Assembly (NCBI RefSeq): GCF_014196505.1
Contig: NZ_JACIDW010000003.1
Coordinates: 124,001-188,000, forward strand
Length of the DNA stretch: 64,000 nucleotides
Source: Rhizobium metallidurans
Lineage (GTDB): Bacteria; Pseudomonadota; Alphaproteobacteria; Rhizobiales; Rhizobiaceae
Direction of reading: 5' to 3'
Of this stretch, positions 19,697 through 29,780 are shown piece after piece (position 1 is the first letter of the stretch; every line of letters begins with the position of its first letter). Below the pieces are notes generated by a model. It was not told the DNA's origin. It was given only the letters and a program-made list of their open reading frames with translations, and ran no database searches. The position numbers and the translations under genes were made by a program.

Positions 19697-20046
19697 GACA
19701 GCTTTGCCTTTCTTGCGTTTATTCAACCCGATATTCGGCGGCTAAGCCTCAACGACTGCTCCTGATTGGGTGAGCCCAGGCAAGAAAAGCGTTCCGAGAC
19801 GGTCGAGAGCGGAGACACGGGAGGCTGGAACGCTTCCGTTCCGAACGATTTCCCGTGGGAAACCGGCCCTCCGTTCAGCCACCAGCCAGAAGACCGGGTT
19901 TTGCGAACAGGGCGGCTTATACGGATTTTTCACGGAAAGGCAAGCGTCCAATGGATGAGCGCGGCATCGCCTGTCGATATGGTCGAAAACGAAGACGGCC
20001 GCCAGTCAAGCTGGCGGCCGTCGTCAAACATCAATCGACGCCGATA
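19697..20046. other. Intergenic region upstream of rpsF
   Basis: Gap of 350 bp between rpsF and the aldo/keto reductase gene, both on the minus strand. It should hold the promoter of the ribosomal operon, though no clear consensus boxes are visible. A strong hairpin at its right end is listed separately. Several open frames cross it but have no ribosome site or family resemblance. No tRNA or known RNA seen. Confidence 0.45.
19994..20022 (-). terminator. Hairpin downstream of aldo/keto reductase gene
   Basis: Perfect 12-bp stem GACGGCCGCCAG/CTGGCGGCCGTC with a five-base loop, 24 bp past the reductase stop. On the minus strand it is followed by TTCGTTTTCG, an imperfect T-rich stretch, so termination is likely but not textbook. 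Confidence 0.65.
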
Positions 20047-21090
20047 TCAGATCGGCATCGGATATTCGCGATGCACCTTGTCGATCTCGGCGAGGATGTC
20101 GCTCGAAAGCTTGATGCCGGCCGCGTCGATGTCGGTCGTCAGCTGTGCCATGGTCGTCGCGCCGATGATCGCCGATGTCATGAAGCGGCGCGTCAGGCAG
20201 AACGCGATGGCCATGGCGGACGGGTCCAGGCCGTGGCGCCTGGCGATTTCGACGTAAGCCTTGGTCGGCGCTTCCTGCAGCGGCTGCAGGCGCCCGCCGA
20301 TGTCGCCGTTGATCGAGCCGCGTGAGCCACCGGGTACGCTGCCGCCGATGTACTTGCCGCTGAGGATGCCGCCGGCGAGCGGCGAATAGGCGAGCAGGCC
20401 CACATCCTCATGGTGAGACATTTCCGCCATGTCGAGATCGTAGTGGCGGTAAAGCAGGTTGTACTCGTTCTGGATGCTGACGACGCGCGGCAGGCCGAGC
20501 TGCTCGGCGATCGTCAGATACTTCTGCGTGCCCCAGGTCGTCTCGTTGGAAAGGCCGATCGTGCGCACCTTGCCTTCCTTCACCAGTTCGCCCAGCGTCT
20601 CCAGGATGTCGGTGATGTTGGCGAGCGCCTTGGCGCGGTCCTGCTTGAATGGGTCGTAGTGCCAGTTCTGGCGGAAGTGGAAATGACCGCGCACCGGCCA
20701 GTGGATCTGATAGAGATCGATATAGTCGGTCTTCAGCCGCTTCAGGCTGGCCTCGATGGCCAGTCGGATATTCTTGCCGTCGGCGCCTTCGCCGCCGCGA
20801 ATATACGCGCGCCCGGGGCCGGCGACCTTGGTGGCGAGAACGATGTCCTTGCGCTTGCCGGTCTTTTCAAGCCACGTGCCGATGTAGTCTTCGGTGAGAC
20901 CCTGCGTTTCGGGGGCGACGGGCGTGGTCGGGTAAAGCTCGGCGGTGTCGAAGAAGTTGACGCCCTTTTCGAACGCGTAGTCCATCTGGCCGTGCGCTTC
21001 GGCTTCGGAGTTCTGCGAACCCCAGGTCATCGTGCCCAAGCAGATTTCGGACACCGAGATATCGGTGCGACCAAGTTTCTTGTGTTTCAT
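20047..21090 (-). CDS. Aldo/keto reductase, Tas-like
   Basis: NADP(H)-dependent oxidoreductase with a TIM-barrel fold, 347 residues. Key positions are the catalytic Asp in NFFDTAELYP (with Tyr of ELYP) and Lys in VLATKVAG. The loop between them and the LYQIHWP block place it near E. coli Tas. The physiological substrate is unknown. It is monocistronic by context, divergent from fabD with a 206-bp gap between the starts. Confidence 0.9.
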   Translation of the reverse strand: MKHKKLGRTDISVSEICLGTMTWGSQNSEAEAHGQMDYAFEKGVNFFDTAELYPTTPVAPETQGLTEDYIGTWLEKTGKRKDIVLATKVAGPGRAYIRGGEGADGKNIRLAIEASLKRLKTDYIDLYQIHWPVRGHFHFRQNWHYDPFKQDRAKALANITDILETLGELVKEGKVRTIGLSNETTWGTQKYLTIAEQLGLPRVVSIQNEYNLLYRHYDLDMAEMSHHEDVGLLAYSPLAGGILSGKYIGGSVPGGSRGSINGDIGGRLQPLQEAPTKAYVEIARRHGLDPSAMAIAFCLTRRFMTSAIIGATTMAQLTTDIDAAGIKLSSDILAEIDKVHREYPMPI

Positions 21091-21296
21091 TCGGGAGCCT
21101 TAATGGTGATCTTAAAGAAAGAGGTCTTTGAAGGACGGCGCGAATTTAGGCTGGGATTGAGCAAGCGCAAGAGCAAAACTGCGGCTTTGTTGCAGTCGCG
21201 AAAGCCTTGGAACGCAGGCCTCCGGCACTTGACTCTCGGGGAAAGAATGTCAATTGGAGGCGAAATGACCGCGGGCCCATATAAAAAGGACATAGG

Positions 21297-22241
21297 ATGA
21301 CCATCGCTTTCACGTTCCCTGGCCAGGGCAGTCAGGCCGTCGGCATGGGCAAGGATCTTGCCGAGAATTTCGCCGAGGCGCGCGCCGTTTTTGCAGAGGT
21401 CGATGACGCTCTCGGCGAGAAGCTGTCCGCGACCATGTTCAACGGCCCCGAGGAAACGCTGACGCTGACCGCCAACGCACAACCGGCGCTGATGGCGGTC
21501 TCAATGGCTGTCATCCGCGTGCTCGAAGCCAAGGGCGTCGATCTCAAGGCCAAGGTCTCCTACGTCGCCGGCCACTCGCTCGGCGAATATTCCGCTCTCT
21601 GCGCCGCCGGCATGTTCTCGATCGCCGACACCGCGCGCCTGCTGCGCATTCGCGGCAATGCGATGCAGGCTGCCGTCCCCGTCGGCGTCGGCGCCATGGC
21701 CGCTATCATCGGCCTCGAACATGCCGACGTGATCGCCGTCTGCGAGGAAGCCTCGGTAATCGGCGCCTGCCAGATCGCCAACGACAATGGCGGCGGCCAG
21801 ATCGTCATTTCGGGCGAGAAGGCGCCGGTCGAAAAAGCGGCCGCCATCGCCACCGAAAAGGGCGCCAAGCGCGCGATCCTGCTGCCGGTCTCCGCACCCT
21901 TCCATTCCACCCTGATGGCACCGGCCGCCGACGCGATGCGCGAAGCGCTGGCAGGTGTCGCGAAGTCGAACCCGGTCGTGCCTGTGATCGCCAATGTGCG
22001 CGCCGCGCCCGTCACTGACGCCGAGGAAATCGCCAGGCTGCTCGTCGAGCAGGTCACCGGTCAGGTTCGCTGGCGCGAAACGGTCGAGTGGTTCGCGGCA
22101 AACGGTGTGACCACGCTTTACGAACTCGGCGCCGGAAAGGTCCTCACCGGCCTCGCGCGCCGCATCGACAAGAACGTGACCGGCGTCTCGGTCAACTCGC
22201 CGGCTGATATCGACGCGGCGGTTGCCGCTCTTCTGGCCTGA
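21297..22241 (+). CDS. fabD: Malonyl-CoA:ACP transacylase
   Basis: Loads malonyl groups onto acyl carrier protein for fatty-acid elongation. The 314-residue protein starts with FPGQGSQAVGMG and has the nucleophile elbow GHSLGEYSAL with the active Ser. The catalytic His lies in SAPFHSTLM. The length is the family norm. AAGGA precedes the ATG. First gene of fabD-fabG-acpP-fabF-mltG. Confidence 0.96.
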   Translation: MTIAFTFPGQGSQAVGMGKDLAENFAEARAVFAEVDDALGEKLSATMFNGPEETLTLTANAQPALMAVSMAVIRVLEAKGVDLKAKVSYVAGHSLGEYSALCAAGMFSIADTARLLRIRGNAMQAAVPVGVGAMAAIIGLEHADVIAVCEEASVIGACQIANDNGGGQIVISGEKAPVEKAAAIATEKGAKRAILLPVSAPFHSTLMAPAADAMREALAGVAKSNPVVPVIANVRAAPVTDAEEIARLLVEQVTGQVRWRETVEWFAANGVTTLYELGAGKVLTGLARRIDKNVTGVSVNSPADIDAAVAALLA

Positions 22242-22270
22242 TTGATTTAACGATTACAAGGAATACTTCC

Positions 22271-23008
22271 ATGCTCGATCTCTCCGGCCGCAAGGCTCTG
22301 GTAACCGGTGCCTCTGGCGGCATCGGCGAGGAAATCGCCCGCCTCCTGCACAAGCAGGGCGCCATCGTCGGCCTGCACGGCACCCGCGTCGAAAAGCTTG
22401 AGGCGCTGGCCAATGAGCTCGGCGACCGCGTCAAGATCTTCCCGGCGAACCTCGCCGATCGCGACGAGGTCAAGGCGCTCGGCGTCAAGGCCGAAGCCGA
22501 ACTCGACGGCGTCGACATTCTGGTCAACAATGCCGGCATCACCAAGGACGGCCTCTTCGTTCGCATGTCCGACGAAGACTGGGACAGCGTAATCGAGGTC
22601 AACCTGACGTCGATGTTCCGCCTGACCCGCGAGCTGACCCATCCGATGATGCGCCGCCGCTATGGCCGCATCATCAACATCACCTCGATCGTCGGCGTCA
22701 CGGGCAACCCCGGCCAGGCCAACTACTGCGCCTCCAAGGCCGGCATGATCGGCTTCACCAAGTCGCTGGCGCAGGAGATCGCGACCCGCAACGTGACGGT
22801 CAATTGCGTCGCGCCGGGCTTCATCGAGAGCGCGATGACGGGCAAGCTGAACGACAAGCAGAAGGATGCGATCATGGGCGCGATCCCGATGAAGCGCATG
22901 GGCACCGGCGCCGAAGTGGCGTCCGCGGTTGCTTACCTGGCTTCGTCGGAAGCGGCCTACATGACGGGCCAGACTTTGCATGTAAATGGTGGCATGGCCA
23001 TGATCTGA
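22271..23008 (+). CDS. fabG: 3-Oxoacyl-ACP reductase
   Basis: NADPH-dependent reduction of 3-oxoacyl-ACP in fatty-acid synthesis. The 245-residue SDR shows GASGGIGEE as cofactor motif, NNAGITKDGL, Ser in NITSIVG, and catalytic YCASK. These FabG-specific blocks and its place between fabD and acpP fix the assignment. It begins 29 bp after fabD; 291 bp separate it from acpP, where a further promoter is likely. Confidence 0.96.
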   Translation: MLDLSGRKALVTGASGGIGEEIARLLHKQGAIVGLHGTRVEKLEALANELGDRVKIFPANLADRDEVKALGVKAEAELDGVDILVNNAGITKDGLFVRMSDEDWDSVIEVNLTSMFRLTRELTHPMMRRRYGRIINITSIVGVTGNPGQANYCASKAGMIGFTKSLAQEIATRNVTVNCVAPGFIESAMTGKLNDKQKDAIMGAIPMKRMGTGAEVASAVAYLASSEAAYMTGQTLHVNGGMAMI

Positions 23009-23299
23009 AACGGAAAACTGGCTCTCGGGCCGTTTTTCCCCGCAATAGCCTGTTCACCAACCCTATGGGGTTGATTTTCTGGCTTTGCGGCAGACATAAA
23101 CCGTGTTAATCGGGCCTTGACTGTGAACAGTCTCCCGAGAAAGAAGACGGACCGGCGGGCTTTTCAAGCAAGCCTGGGACATCTCTGGTAGCCGGGTACA
23201 ACGAGTTTGCCGAAGGTGGCTTTAGGGCGCCGCAGGCTGAAACAGGGTAGGGTGCCATAAAGGCACTCTGATCAGGATTATAAGGTCGAGGAAACCGAC

Positions 23300-23536
23300 A
23301 TGAGCGATATCGCAGAACGCGTAAAGAAAATTGTTATTGATCATCTTGGCGTCGACGCCGACAAGGTTGTCGAAGGCGCAAGCTTCATCGACGATCTGGG
23401 CGCTGACTCGCTCGACACCGTCGAACTGGTCATGGCGTTCGAAGAAGAATTCGGCGTTGAAATCCCTGACGACGCTGCGGACTCGATCCTGACGGTCGGC
23501 GACGCTGTCAAGTTTATCGAAAAGGCCCAGGCTTAA
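23300..23536 (+). CDS. acpP: Acyl carrier protein
   Basis: Carrier of growing acyl chains in fatty-acid and lipid A synthesis, 78 residues and strongly acidic. The 4'-phosphopantetheine site is the Ser in [12 protein letters not shown] at about residue 38. The family start is seen in [19 protein letters not shown]. AcpP of the housekeeping type rather than a nodulation or special ACP, given length, motif and position before fabF. It is followed by a strong terminator, so fabF may need some readthrough or its own promoter. Confidence 0.97.
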   Translation: MSDIAERVKKIVIDHLGVDADKVVEGASFIDDLGADSLDTVELVMAFEEEFGVEIPDDAADSILTVGDAVKFIEKAQA

Positions 23537-23550
23537 TCCTGAGCATTTTA

Positions 23551-23580
23551 AAAAGGGCGGACCCGGAGTCCGCCCTTTTT
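23551..23580 (+). terminator. Intrinsic terminator after acpP
   Basis: Stem AAAGGGCGGAC/GTCCGCCCTTT with loop CCGGA, ending in TTTTT followed by ATTT. It lies 15 bp past the acpP stop and would raise acpP mRNA stability or level relative to fabF. Confidence 0.9.
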
Positions 23581-23629
23581 ATTTCTGGCATGGTCTCCAT
23601 AGAATACAAAAGGCGGGGGAATGCAGTCG

Positions 23630-24892
23630 ATGAGACGGGTGGTTATTACGGGCACCGGCATGGTGTCTCCCTTGGGATGCGGCACGGAAGTGACCTGGGC
23701 TCGCCTGCTGGCGGGTGAAAACGGCGCACGCCTCGTCACCGAGTTCGAAGTCGAAGACCTTCCGGCCAAGATCGCATGCCGCATTCCCGTCGGCGACGGC
23801 ACCGGCGGCACCTTCAATCAGGATGATTGGATGGAGCCCAAGGAACAGCGCAAGGTCGATCCCTTCATCATCTATGGCATGGCCGCTGCCGACATGGCGC
23901 TCAACGATGCCAACTGGCATCCCGAGAGCGACGAAGACCAGATTGCCACCGGCGTCCTCATCGGCTCCGGCATTGGCGGCATCGAAGGCATCGTCGAAGC
24001 GGGTTACACGCTGCGCGACAAGGGCCCGCGCCGCATTTCTCCCTTCTTCATTCCCGGCCGCCTGATCAACCTCGTATCCGGCCAGGTCTCGATCCGTCAC
24101 AAGCTGCGCGGGCCGAACCATTCCGTCGTCACCGCCTGCTCGACCGGCGCGCACGCCATCGGCGATGCTGCCCGTCTGATTGCCTTCGGTGATGCCGATG
24201 TCATGGTCGCCGGCGGCACCGAATCGCCGGTCAGCCGCATCTCGCTCGCGGGTTTCGCGGCCTGCAAGGCGCTGTCGACGCAGCACAACGACGATCCCAC
24301 CAAGGCTTCGCGCCCCTACGACAAGGACCGTGACGGCTTCGTCATGGGCGAGGGCGCCGGCATCGTGGTTCTCGAAGAGCTCGAGCATGCATTGGCACGC
24401 GGCGCGCGCATCTACGCCGAAGTGGTCGGCTATGGTCTTTCGGGCGACGCCTACCACATCACCGCGCCGTCCGAGGACGGCGAGGGCGCAGGCCGCTGCA
24501 TGGCGGCGGCTCTGAAGCGCGCAGGCCTGACGCCTGCCGATGTCGACTATATCAACGCGCATGGCACATCGACCATGGCCGACACGATCGAGCTCGGCGC
24601 CGTCGAGCGTCTGGTCGGCGACGCCGCATCGAAGATTTCCATGTCCTCGACCAAGTCCGCCACCGGTCACCTCCTCGGCGCCGCCGGCGCGATCGAGGCG
24701 ATCTTCGCGACGCTGTCGATCCGCGACAATGTCGTGCCGCCGACGCTCAATCTCGACAACCCCGAGCGCGAGACGAAGATCGATCTCGTTCCGCACAAGG
24801 CGCGTCAACGGGAAGTGAACGTGGCGCTGTCGAATTCCTTCGGATTTGGCGGTACAAACGCATCGCTGGTGTTGCGTCGCTACGTCGCCTGA
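23630..24892 (+). CDS. fabF: 3-Oxoacyl-ACP synthase II
   Basis: Elongating condensing enzyme of fatty-acid synthesis, 420 residues from the chosen start. The active-site Cys is in TACSTGAHAIG, the two His in NAHGTST and SATGHLLGAAG, and the end NSFGFGGTNASL is the family signature. Two ATGs are possible: the first (23621) leaves only one base after the GGGGG run, while the second at 23630 leaves ten and gives the usual MRRVVITGTGMV start, so I chose the latter. Followed by mltG after about 117 bp. Confidence 0.96.
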   Translation: MRRVVITGTGMVSPLGCGTEVTWARLLAGENGARLVTEFEVEDLPAKIACRIPVGDGTGGTFNQDDWMEPKEQRKVDPFIIYGMAAADMALNDANWHPESDEDQIATGVLIGSGIGGIEGIVEAGYTLRDKGPRRISPFFIPGRLINLVSGQVSIRHKLRGPNHSVVTACSTGAHAIGDAARLIAFGDADVMVAGGTESPVSRISLAGFAACKALSTQHNDDPTKASRPYDKDRDGFVMGEGAGIVVLEELEHALARGARIYAEVVGYGLSGDAYHITAPSEDGEGAGRCMAAALKRAGLTPADVDYINAHGTSTMADTIELGAVERLVGDAASKISMSSTKSATGHLLGAAGAIEAIFATLSIRDNVVPPTLNLDNPERETKIDLVPHKARQREVNVALSNSFGFGGTNASLVLRRYVA

Positions 24893-25009
24893 GACTGACC
24901 GTCGACGTCCGCAACGGGCAGGGCAGTCCAATCATATGGCTGCCCACCCGCATTTCGCCGCATTGCTTCGCAAGAAGCAGCTTTTGGGGCTAAATTTAGA
25001 GGATTGCCG

Positions 25010-26245
25010 GTGAGCGATACGAACCAGAGCAACGACACGACCGGCCAGCAGGGCCAGCAGTCGCAGAGTGGCCCGATCATTCCGAAGTCGCCTACCGAAG
25101 CGCTGCGCCCAGAGCGCGTGCCGGAGCCGCCGAAGCGCTCCAAGAAGGCCAGAAGCCAGGTCGTCATCTTCCTGAACTTCCTGATGACGATCGCCGTGCT
25201 TGGCTGCGCGATCGCCGTCGTCGTCTTCTATTACGCGATTTCCGCCTACCAGAGCCCCGGTCCGCTGGAGGCCAACACCAACTTCGTCGTGCGCAATGGC
25301 GCCGGCATCACCGAGATCGCGTTCAATCTGGAGCGCAACAACATCATCTCCGACGGCCGCGTCTTCCGCTACCTGACGGCAACGCACCTGAACGAAGGCG
25401 AGAGTCTCAAGGCCGGCGAATACGAGATCAAGGCTCGTGCTTCGATGAGCGAGATCATGGAATTGCTGAAATCCGGCAAGTCCATTCTCTATTCGATTTC
25501 GTTCCCGGAAGGCCTCAGCGTCCGTCAGATGTTCAACCGCATGAACGAGGATCCGGTGCTGGAAGGCGATCTGCCCGCCGTGCTTCCCGCCGAGGGCAGC
25601 CTGCGGCCCGACACCTACAAGTTCTCGCGCGGCACCAAGCGTGCCGAGATCGTTGAGCAGATGGCTGCCGCCCAGCAGAAGCTGGTGGACCAGATCTGGG
25701 ACAAGCGCGATCAATCGCTGCCGCTCAAGTCGAAGGACGAAATGGTCGTGCTTGCATCCATCGTGGAGAAGGAAACGGGCGTTCCCGACGAGCGTGGCCG
25801 CGTCGCCTCGGTGTTCTTCAACCGTATAGCCAAGGGCATGCGCCTGCAGTCGGACCCGACGATTATCTATGGGTTGTTCGGCGGTGACGGCAAGCCGTCC
25901 GACAGGCCGATCTACCAGTCGGACCTCAGGAAGGAAACGCCCTACAACACCTATGTGATCAAGGGACTGCCGCCGACGCCGATCGCCAATCCGGGCCGTG
26001 ACGCGCTCGAGGCTGTCGCCAATCCGTGGAAGACGCAGGACCTCTATTTCGTCGCCGATGGAACGGGTGGCCATCTCTTCGCGACGACGCTCGAAGATCA
26101 TAATGCGAACGTCAAGCGCTGGCGCAAGCTGGAGGCGGACAAGGGCGCAGATCCCAATATCGCGGTCGATGGGCAGCCCGATGCGGCAACGCCCGCCGAT
26201 GCGCCTGCGGCTCCCGCCGCGGCCCCGAAGAAGAAAAGAAACTAA
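25010..26245 (+). CDS. mltG: Endolytic murein transglycosylase
   Basis: Inner-membrane lytic transglycosylase thought to end glycan strand growth. The 411-residue protein has a Gln-rich cytoplasmic start, one transmembrane helix (FLNFLMTIAVLGCAIAVVVF), a LysM-like region, and the YceG/MltG catalytic core. The catalytic Glu is in ASIVEKETGVPDERG and the block RLQSDPTIIYG follows. The start is a GTG with AGAGGA six bases ahead; the TTG two codons earlier touches that ribosome site and is unlikely. The C-terminal tail is Ala/Pro-rich and basic. Downstream of fabF, as is common. Confidence 0.93.
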   Translation: MSDTNQSNDTTGQQGQQSQSGPIIPKSPTEALRPERVPEPPKRSKKARSQVVIFLNFLMTIAVLGCAIAVVVFYYAISAYQSPGPLEANTNFVVRNGAGITEIAFNLERNNIISDGRVFRYLTATHLNEGESLKAGEYEIKARASMSEIMELLKSGKSILYSISFPEGLSVRQMFNRMNEDPVLEGDLPAVLPAEGSLRPDTYKFSRGTKRAEIVEQMAAAQQKLVDQIWDKRDQSLPLKSKDEMVVLASIVEKETGVPDERGRVASVFFNRIAKGMRLQSDPTIIYGLFGGDGKPSDRPIYQSDLRKETPYNTYVIKGLPPTPIANPGRDALEAVANPWKTQDLYFVADGTGGHLFATTLEDHNANVKRWRKLEADKGADPNIAVDGQPDAATPADAPAAPAAAPKKKRN

Positions 26246-26263
26246 CCGATATCGGAGGCTTCC

Positions 26264-27151
26264 ATGGCTTTGCAGTCCATGACGGGTTTTGCGCGGCGCG
26301 AAGGCACGACCGATCGCTGGCGCTGGGCATGGGAACTGCGCTCGGTAAACGGCAAGGGGCTCGATGTCCGCCTGCGCCTGCCTCCGGGCCTCGAGCGGCT
26401 GGAAAACGACGTCAAGCGGCTTGCCGGCGAGCAGTTCAGTCGTGGCAACATGCAGGTGTCGCTCTCCGTCTCCTCGCCCGAAAGCCGCGTCGAGACCGTT
26501 CTCAATCAGGAAGCGCTCGCGGCCGTTCTGTCGCTGCGCGATCAGCTGGCGGGGATCATCGATCCGGCGCCGTTGAAGCTCGATACGCTTCTTGGCATCC
26601 GCGGCATCGTCGATTTTCGCGAGACCGAGGATAGCCCGGAAGCGATTGCCGCGCGCGATGCCGAGATCATGAATGGCCTGTCGCTGGCGCTGACCGACCT
26701 TAGGCATATGCGCGAGCAGGAGGGAGCGGCCCTGTCCCGCGTACTTCTCGACCAGGTGGCGATCATCGAGCGCCTGACGCTGGTCGTTGAAAGCGATCCG
26801 TCGCGCTCGCCGCGCGAGATCGCCGCAAGGCTCGCCGCCCAGGTCGCGATGTTGATGGATGCTTCCGGCAAGTTCGATCAGGACAGGCTTCATGCTGAGG
26901 CAGCGATCCTGGCGACCAAGGCCGATTTGCGCGAGGAGATCGACCGTCTGAAGGCGCATGTCGCCGCCGCCCGCGATCTGCTCGCCAAGGGCGGTCCGAT
27001 CGGCCGCAAGCTCGATTTCCTTGCACAGGAATTTAACCGGGAATCGAATACAATATGCTCGAAGTCCAATACGGCGGCCGTGACGGCGGCCGGCATTGAG
27101 TTGAAAGTGGTCATCGACCAGTTCCGCGAGCAAGTTCAGAATTTGGAGTGA
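26264..27151 (+). CDS. YicC/YloC family endoribonuclease
   Basis: Protein of 295 residues with the YicC start MALQSMTGFARREG, ELRSVNGKGLDVRLRLP and the C-terminal REIDRLKAHVAAAR-like helical part, ending in NRESNTICSKSN. YicC of E. coli has been described as an RNase acting in regulatory RNA decay. The family is usually encoded next to gmk, as here, three bases upstream. Function in this organism is inferred only. Confidence 0.92.
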   Translation: MALQSMTGFARREGTTDRWRWAWELRSVNGKGLDVRLRLPPGLERLENDVKRLAGEQFSRGNMQVSLSVSSPESRVETVLNQEALAAVLSLRDQLAGIIDPAPLKLDTLLGIRGIVDFRETEDSPEAIAARDAEIMNGLSLALTDLRHMREQEGAALSRVLLDQVAIIERLTLVVESDPSRSPREIAARLAAQVAMLMDASGKFDQDRLHAEAAILATKADLREEIDRLKAHVAAARDLLAKGGPIGRKLDFLAQEFNRESNTICSKSNTAAVTAAGIELKVVIDQFREQVQNLE

Positions 27152-27154
27152 ACC

Positions 27155-27820
27155 ATGAGCCCGACCCCGTCGAGCACGCCCACCAAGATCGCCCGGCGCG
27201 GGCTGATGCTCGTCCTGTCCTCGCCTTCAGGTGCGGGAAAGTCGACCATTGCCGGCAATCTGCTGAGGGACGACCATAGCCTTGAGATCTCCGTGAGTGT
27301 GACGACGAGGGCCAAGCGTCCGAGCGAGATCGCGGGCAAACATTATCATTTCATCAGTGTCCCGCAGTTCGAGAGAATGCGCGATGCGGGTGATCTGCTC
27401 GAATGGGCCGAAGTTCACGGTAATTTCTACGGCACGCCACGCGAGCCCGTCGAGGCGGCCATGGCAGCCGGTCGTGACATGTTGTTCGACATCGACTGGC
27501 AGGGCGCGCTGCAGCTGCAGGAAAAGATGAAGGCCGATATCGTATCGATCTTCGTTTTGCCGCCGACGATGACCGAGTTGCAGTCCCGTCTGCACCGTCG
27601 TGCCGAGGATTCCGAAGACGTCATTCGGACGCGGCTTCTCAACTCTCGTGCCGAGATCGAACGCTGGCGTGAGTATGACTACGTGATCGTCAACGACGAC
27701 CTCGACGAGGCATTTCGCAACGTCAGTTGCATCGTCAATGCCGAGCGCGTGCGCCGCGACCGACGGCATGGCCTGTTCGATTTCGTCAACGGTCTGCTGA
27801 CGGAAGAGCCGAGTTTGTAA
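27155..27820 (+). CDS. gmk: Guanylate kinase
   Basis: Phosphorylates GMP to GDP with ATP. The 221-residue protein shows the P-loop [11 protein letters not shown], the GMP-binding block SVTTRAKRP, the FYGTP motif, and [10 protein letters not shown] with the Walker B-like Asp. Length is typical. It ends the plus-strand run and converges with rsmA, with about 100 bp between the stops. Confidence 0.97.
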   Translation: MSPTPSSTPTKIARRGLMLVLSSPSGAGKSTIAGNLLRDDHSLEISVSVTTRAKRPSEIAGKHYHFISVPQFERMRDAGDLLEWAEVHGNFYGTPREPVEAAMAAGRDMLFDIDWQGALQLQEKMKADIVSIFVLPPTMTELQSRLHRRAEDSEDVIRTRLLNSRAEIERWREYDYVIVNDDLDEAFRNVSCIVNAERVRRDRRHGLFDFVNGLLTEEPSL

Positions 27821-27921
27821 CATCGCGACCGCGAACAGCCCGCGGCGCCATCGCAAGCCGTTTGGCTTCGCCGATCCGGTGAAATTGATTTTGCTGTGGC
27901 GATGATGTCGGTAAGCGGGTT

Positions 27922-28749
27922 CTACAGGCTGTTTGCCAGCCGGCAGAACTCCTCGACGGACAGCGTCTCTGCGCGTCTCTGGGGATCGATCCCCGCCTTT
28001 TCCAGGAGCTTTTCCCCGCCGATCGGCTTCAGGCTCTGGCGCAGCATCTTGCGGCGCTGGCCGAACGCCGCTTGGGTCACTTTCTCCAGATTGGCGACGG
28101 AGCAGGGAATAGGATTCTCGTTCGGCGTCAGATGAACGACCGTCGAGGTGACCTTTGGCGGCGGCGTGAAGGCCTGCGGCGGGATATCGAAGGCCATGTG
28201 CGCGTTCGTACGCCAGCCACACAGTACGCCGAGCCGCCCGTAGTGATCGTCCTCCTCATCGGCGACGATACGTAGCCCGACTTCCTTCTGGAACATCAGC
28301 GTCAGCGACTGCCAGAACGGCGGCCACTGCCGGGGAAGCAACCAGTTCACCAGAAGCTGGGTCCCGACATTGTAGGGGAGGTTGGCTATGATCTTCACCG
28401 GTCCCGCGGGCGCGAGCGCCTCGAAATCGGTCGTCAACGCGTCGCCTTCGATCACCTCGAGCCTGCCGGGATAATGCGCCGACACTTCGGCCAGCGCCGG
28501 CAGGCAACGAGGATCACGCTCGATGGCGATGACCTTTTTGGCGCCGAGCGCGAGGATCGCCCGGGTCAAGCCGCCGGGGCCGGGCCCGACTTCGAACACC
28601 GTCGCGTCTTCGAGCGAGCCGGCGGTACGCGCCACCTTCTGCGTGAGATTGAGGTCGAGGATGAAGTTCTGGCCGAGCGCCTTGCGCGCGTCGAGACCAT
28701 GCCGCCTGATCACGTCGCCAAGCGGCGGCAATCCGTCGAGAGCGGCCAT
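27922..28749 (-). CDS. rsmA: 16S rRNA (adenine1518-N6/1519-N6)-dimethyltransferase
   Basis: KsgA-type enzyme that dimethylates two adenines in helix 45 of 16S rRNA. The 275-residue protein has ALGQNFILD at the N-terminus, the SAM-binding motif [11 protein letters not shown], the acidic [10 protein letters not shown], and the catalytic NLPYNVGT (NxPY). The start ATG overlaps the pdxA stop by one base (TGATG), so the genes are coupled. It is the last gene of the LPS-export operon. Confidence 0.96.
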   Translation of the reverse strand: MAALDGLPPLGDVIRRHGLDARKALGQNFILDLNLTQKVARTAGSLEDATVFEVGPGPGGLTRAILALGAKKVIAIERDPRCLPALAEVSAHYPGRLEVIEGDALTTDFEALAPAGPVKIIANLPYNVGTQLLVNWLLPRQWPPFWQSLTLMFQKEVGLRIVADEEDDHYGRLGVLCGWRTNAHMAFDIPPQAFTPPPKVTSTVVHLTPNENPIPCSVANLEKVTQAAFGQRRKMLRQSLKPIGGEKLLEKAGIDPQRRAETLSVEEFCRLANSL

Positions 28750-29780
28750 CAGGGGTTGCTCTTGCCGACGCGAACGAGATGTCCGGCGAGCTTCAGCGCG
28801 GCGACCAGACTGCTTTCGCGCGCCAGCCCCTTGCCGGCGATGCCGAAGGCGGTGCCGTGGTCGGGGGACGTGCGGATGAATGGCAGGCCCAGCGTCACGT
28901 TGACGGCATCGTCGAAGCCGAGCGCCTTGGCGGGGATCAAGGCCTGATCATGATACATGCAGACCGCCACGTCATAGCGCGCGCGCGCTTCGTCATGGAA
29001 CATGGTGTCGGCGGGCAGGGGGCCGATCGCATCGATGCCTTCGGCCCGAAGGAACTGGATCGCCGGATGGATGATGTCGGCGTCTTCCTTGCCTATGGCG
29101 CCGTCTTCGCCCGCATGCGGGTTGAGGCCCGCGACCGCGAGGCGCGGATTGGCTATGCCGAACCGCTGGACGAGATCGGCATGCGCGATCCGGCACGTCT
29201 CCACGATCAGCTCAGCTGTCAGCGCCTGCGGCACTTCCTTGATCGGGATGTGGATCGTGACCGGTATCGCCCGGAGCTTCGGTCCGGCGAGCATCATGAC
29301 CGGCATCACCGGCTTTCCGGTTGCGCGGCTCGCAAGCTCGGCCAGAAACTCGGTATGACCGGGAAAACGGAAGCCGCTTTCGTAAAGCACGGACTTGGCG
29401 ATCGGGTTGGTGACCACGCCAAGCGCTTCGCCGCTTATGGTGAGCGATACCGCCTGTTCGATCGCGGCGATCGTCCCTCTGGCCGTCGCGACATGAGCTT
29501 CGCCGGCATTGACTTCGACACCGGTCGGAATCGGCAGGACGGGCAGGGCGTCGGCAAAGACGTCGACCGCGCCGGCGCAATCGGTTTCGCGGATCGCAAC
29601 CGTCAGGTCCAGCATCCGTGCGCGGGTAACAAGCACATCGGGATCGCCGATGAAGACGAACGGCGGCAGGCCAAGCTCCCGGCGGCGGAGCCAGGCCATC
29701 AGCGTGACGTCAGGGCCGATCCCGGCGGGATCGCCCTGGCTCAGGGCAAGCGGGCGCGAAAAGGCGAGCGTCATTGGCAT
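28749..29780 (-). CDS. pdxA: 4-Hydroxythreonine-4-phosphate dehydrogenase
   Basis: Step of DXP-dependent pyridoxal phosphate synthesis. The 343-residue protein has the [13 protein letters not shown] start, the zinc-site His within [21 protein letters not shown] and the later MYHDQALIP, all PdxA landmarks. The first ATG overlaps the upstream surA-like stop by one base (TGATG); a second ATG two codons on is possible. The order surA-pdxA-rsmA is shared with enteric bacteria. Confidence 0.96.
   Translation of the reverse strand: MPMTLAFSRPLALSQGDPAGIGPDVTLMAWLRRRELGLPPFVFIGDPDVLVTRARMLDLTVAIRETDCAGAVDVFADALPVLPIPTGVEVNAGEAHVATARGTIAAIEQAVSLTISGEALGVVTNPIAKSVLYESGFRFPGHTEFLAELASRATGKPVMPVMMLAGPKLRAIPVTIHIPIKEVPQALTAELIVETCRIAHADLVQRFGIANPRLAVAGLNPHAGEDGAIGKEDADIIHPAIQFLRAEGIDAIGPLPADTMFHDEARARYDVAVCMYHDQALIPAKALGFDDAVNVTLGLPFIRTSPDHGTAFGIAGKGLARESSLVAALKLAGHLVRVGKSNP

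Noticed and set aside
19766..20257. Plus-strand frames across the rpsF upstream region
   Set aside because: They run across the hairpin terminator and into the aldo/keto reductase gene on the other strand, with no ribosome site or homology.
23009..23299. Riboswitch or small RNA between fabG and acpP
   Set aside because: Only a weak GTGCC/GGCAC hairpin and no known motif; an acpP promoter and leader explain the gap adequately.
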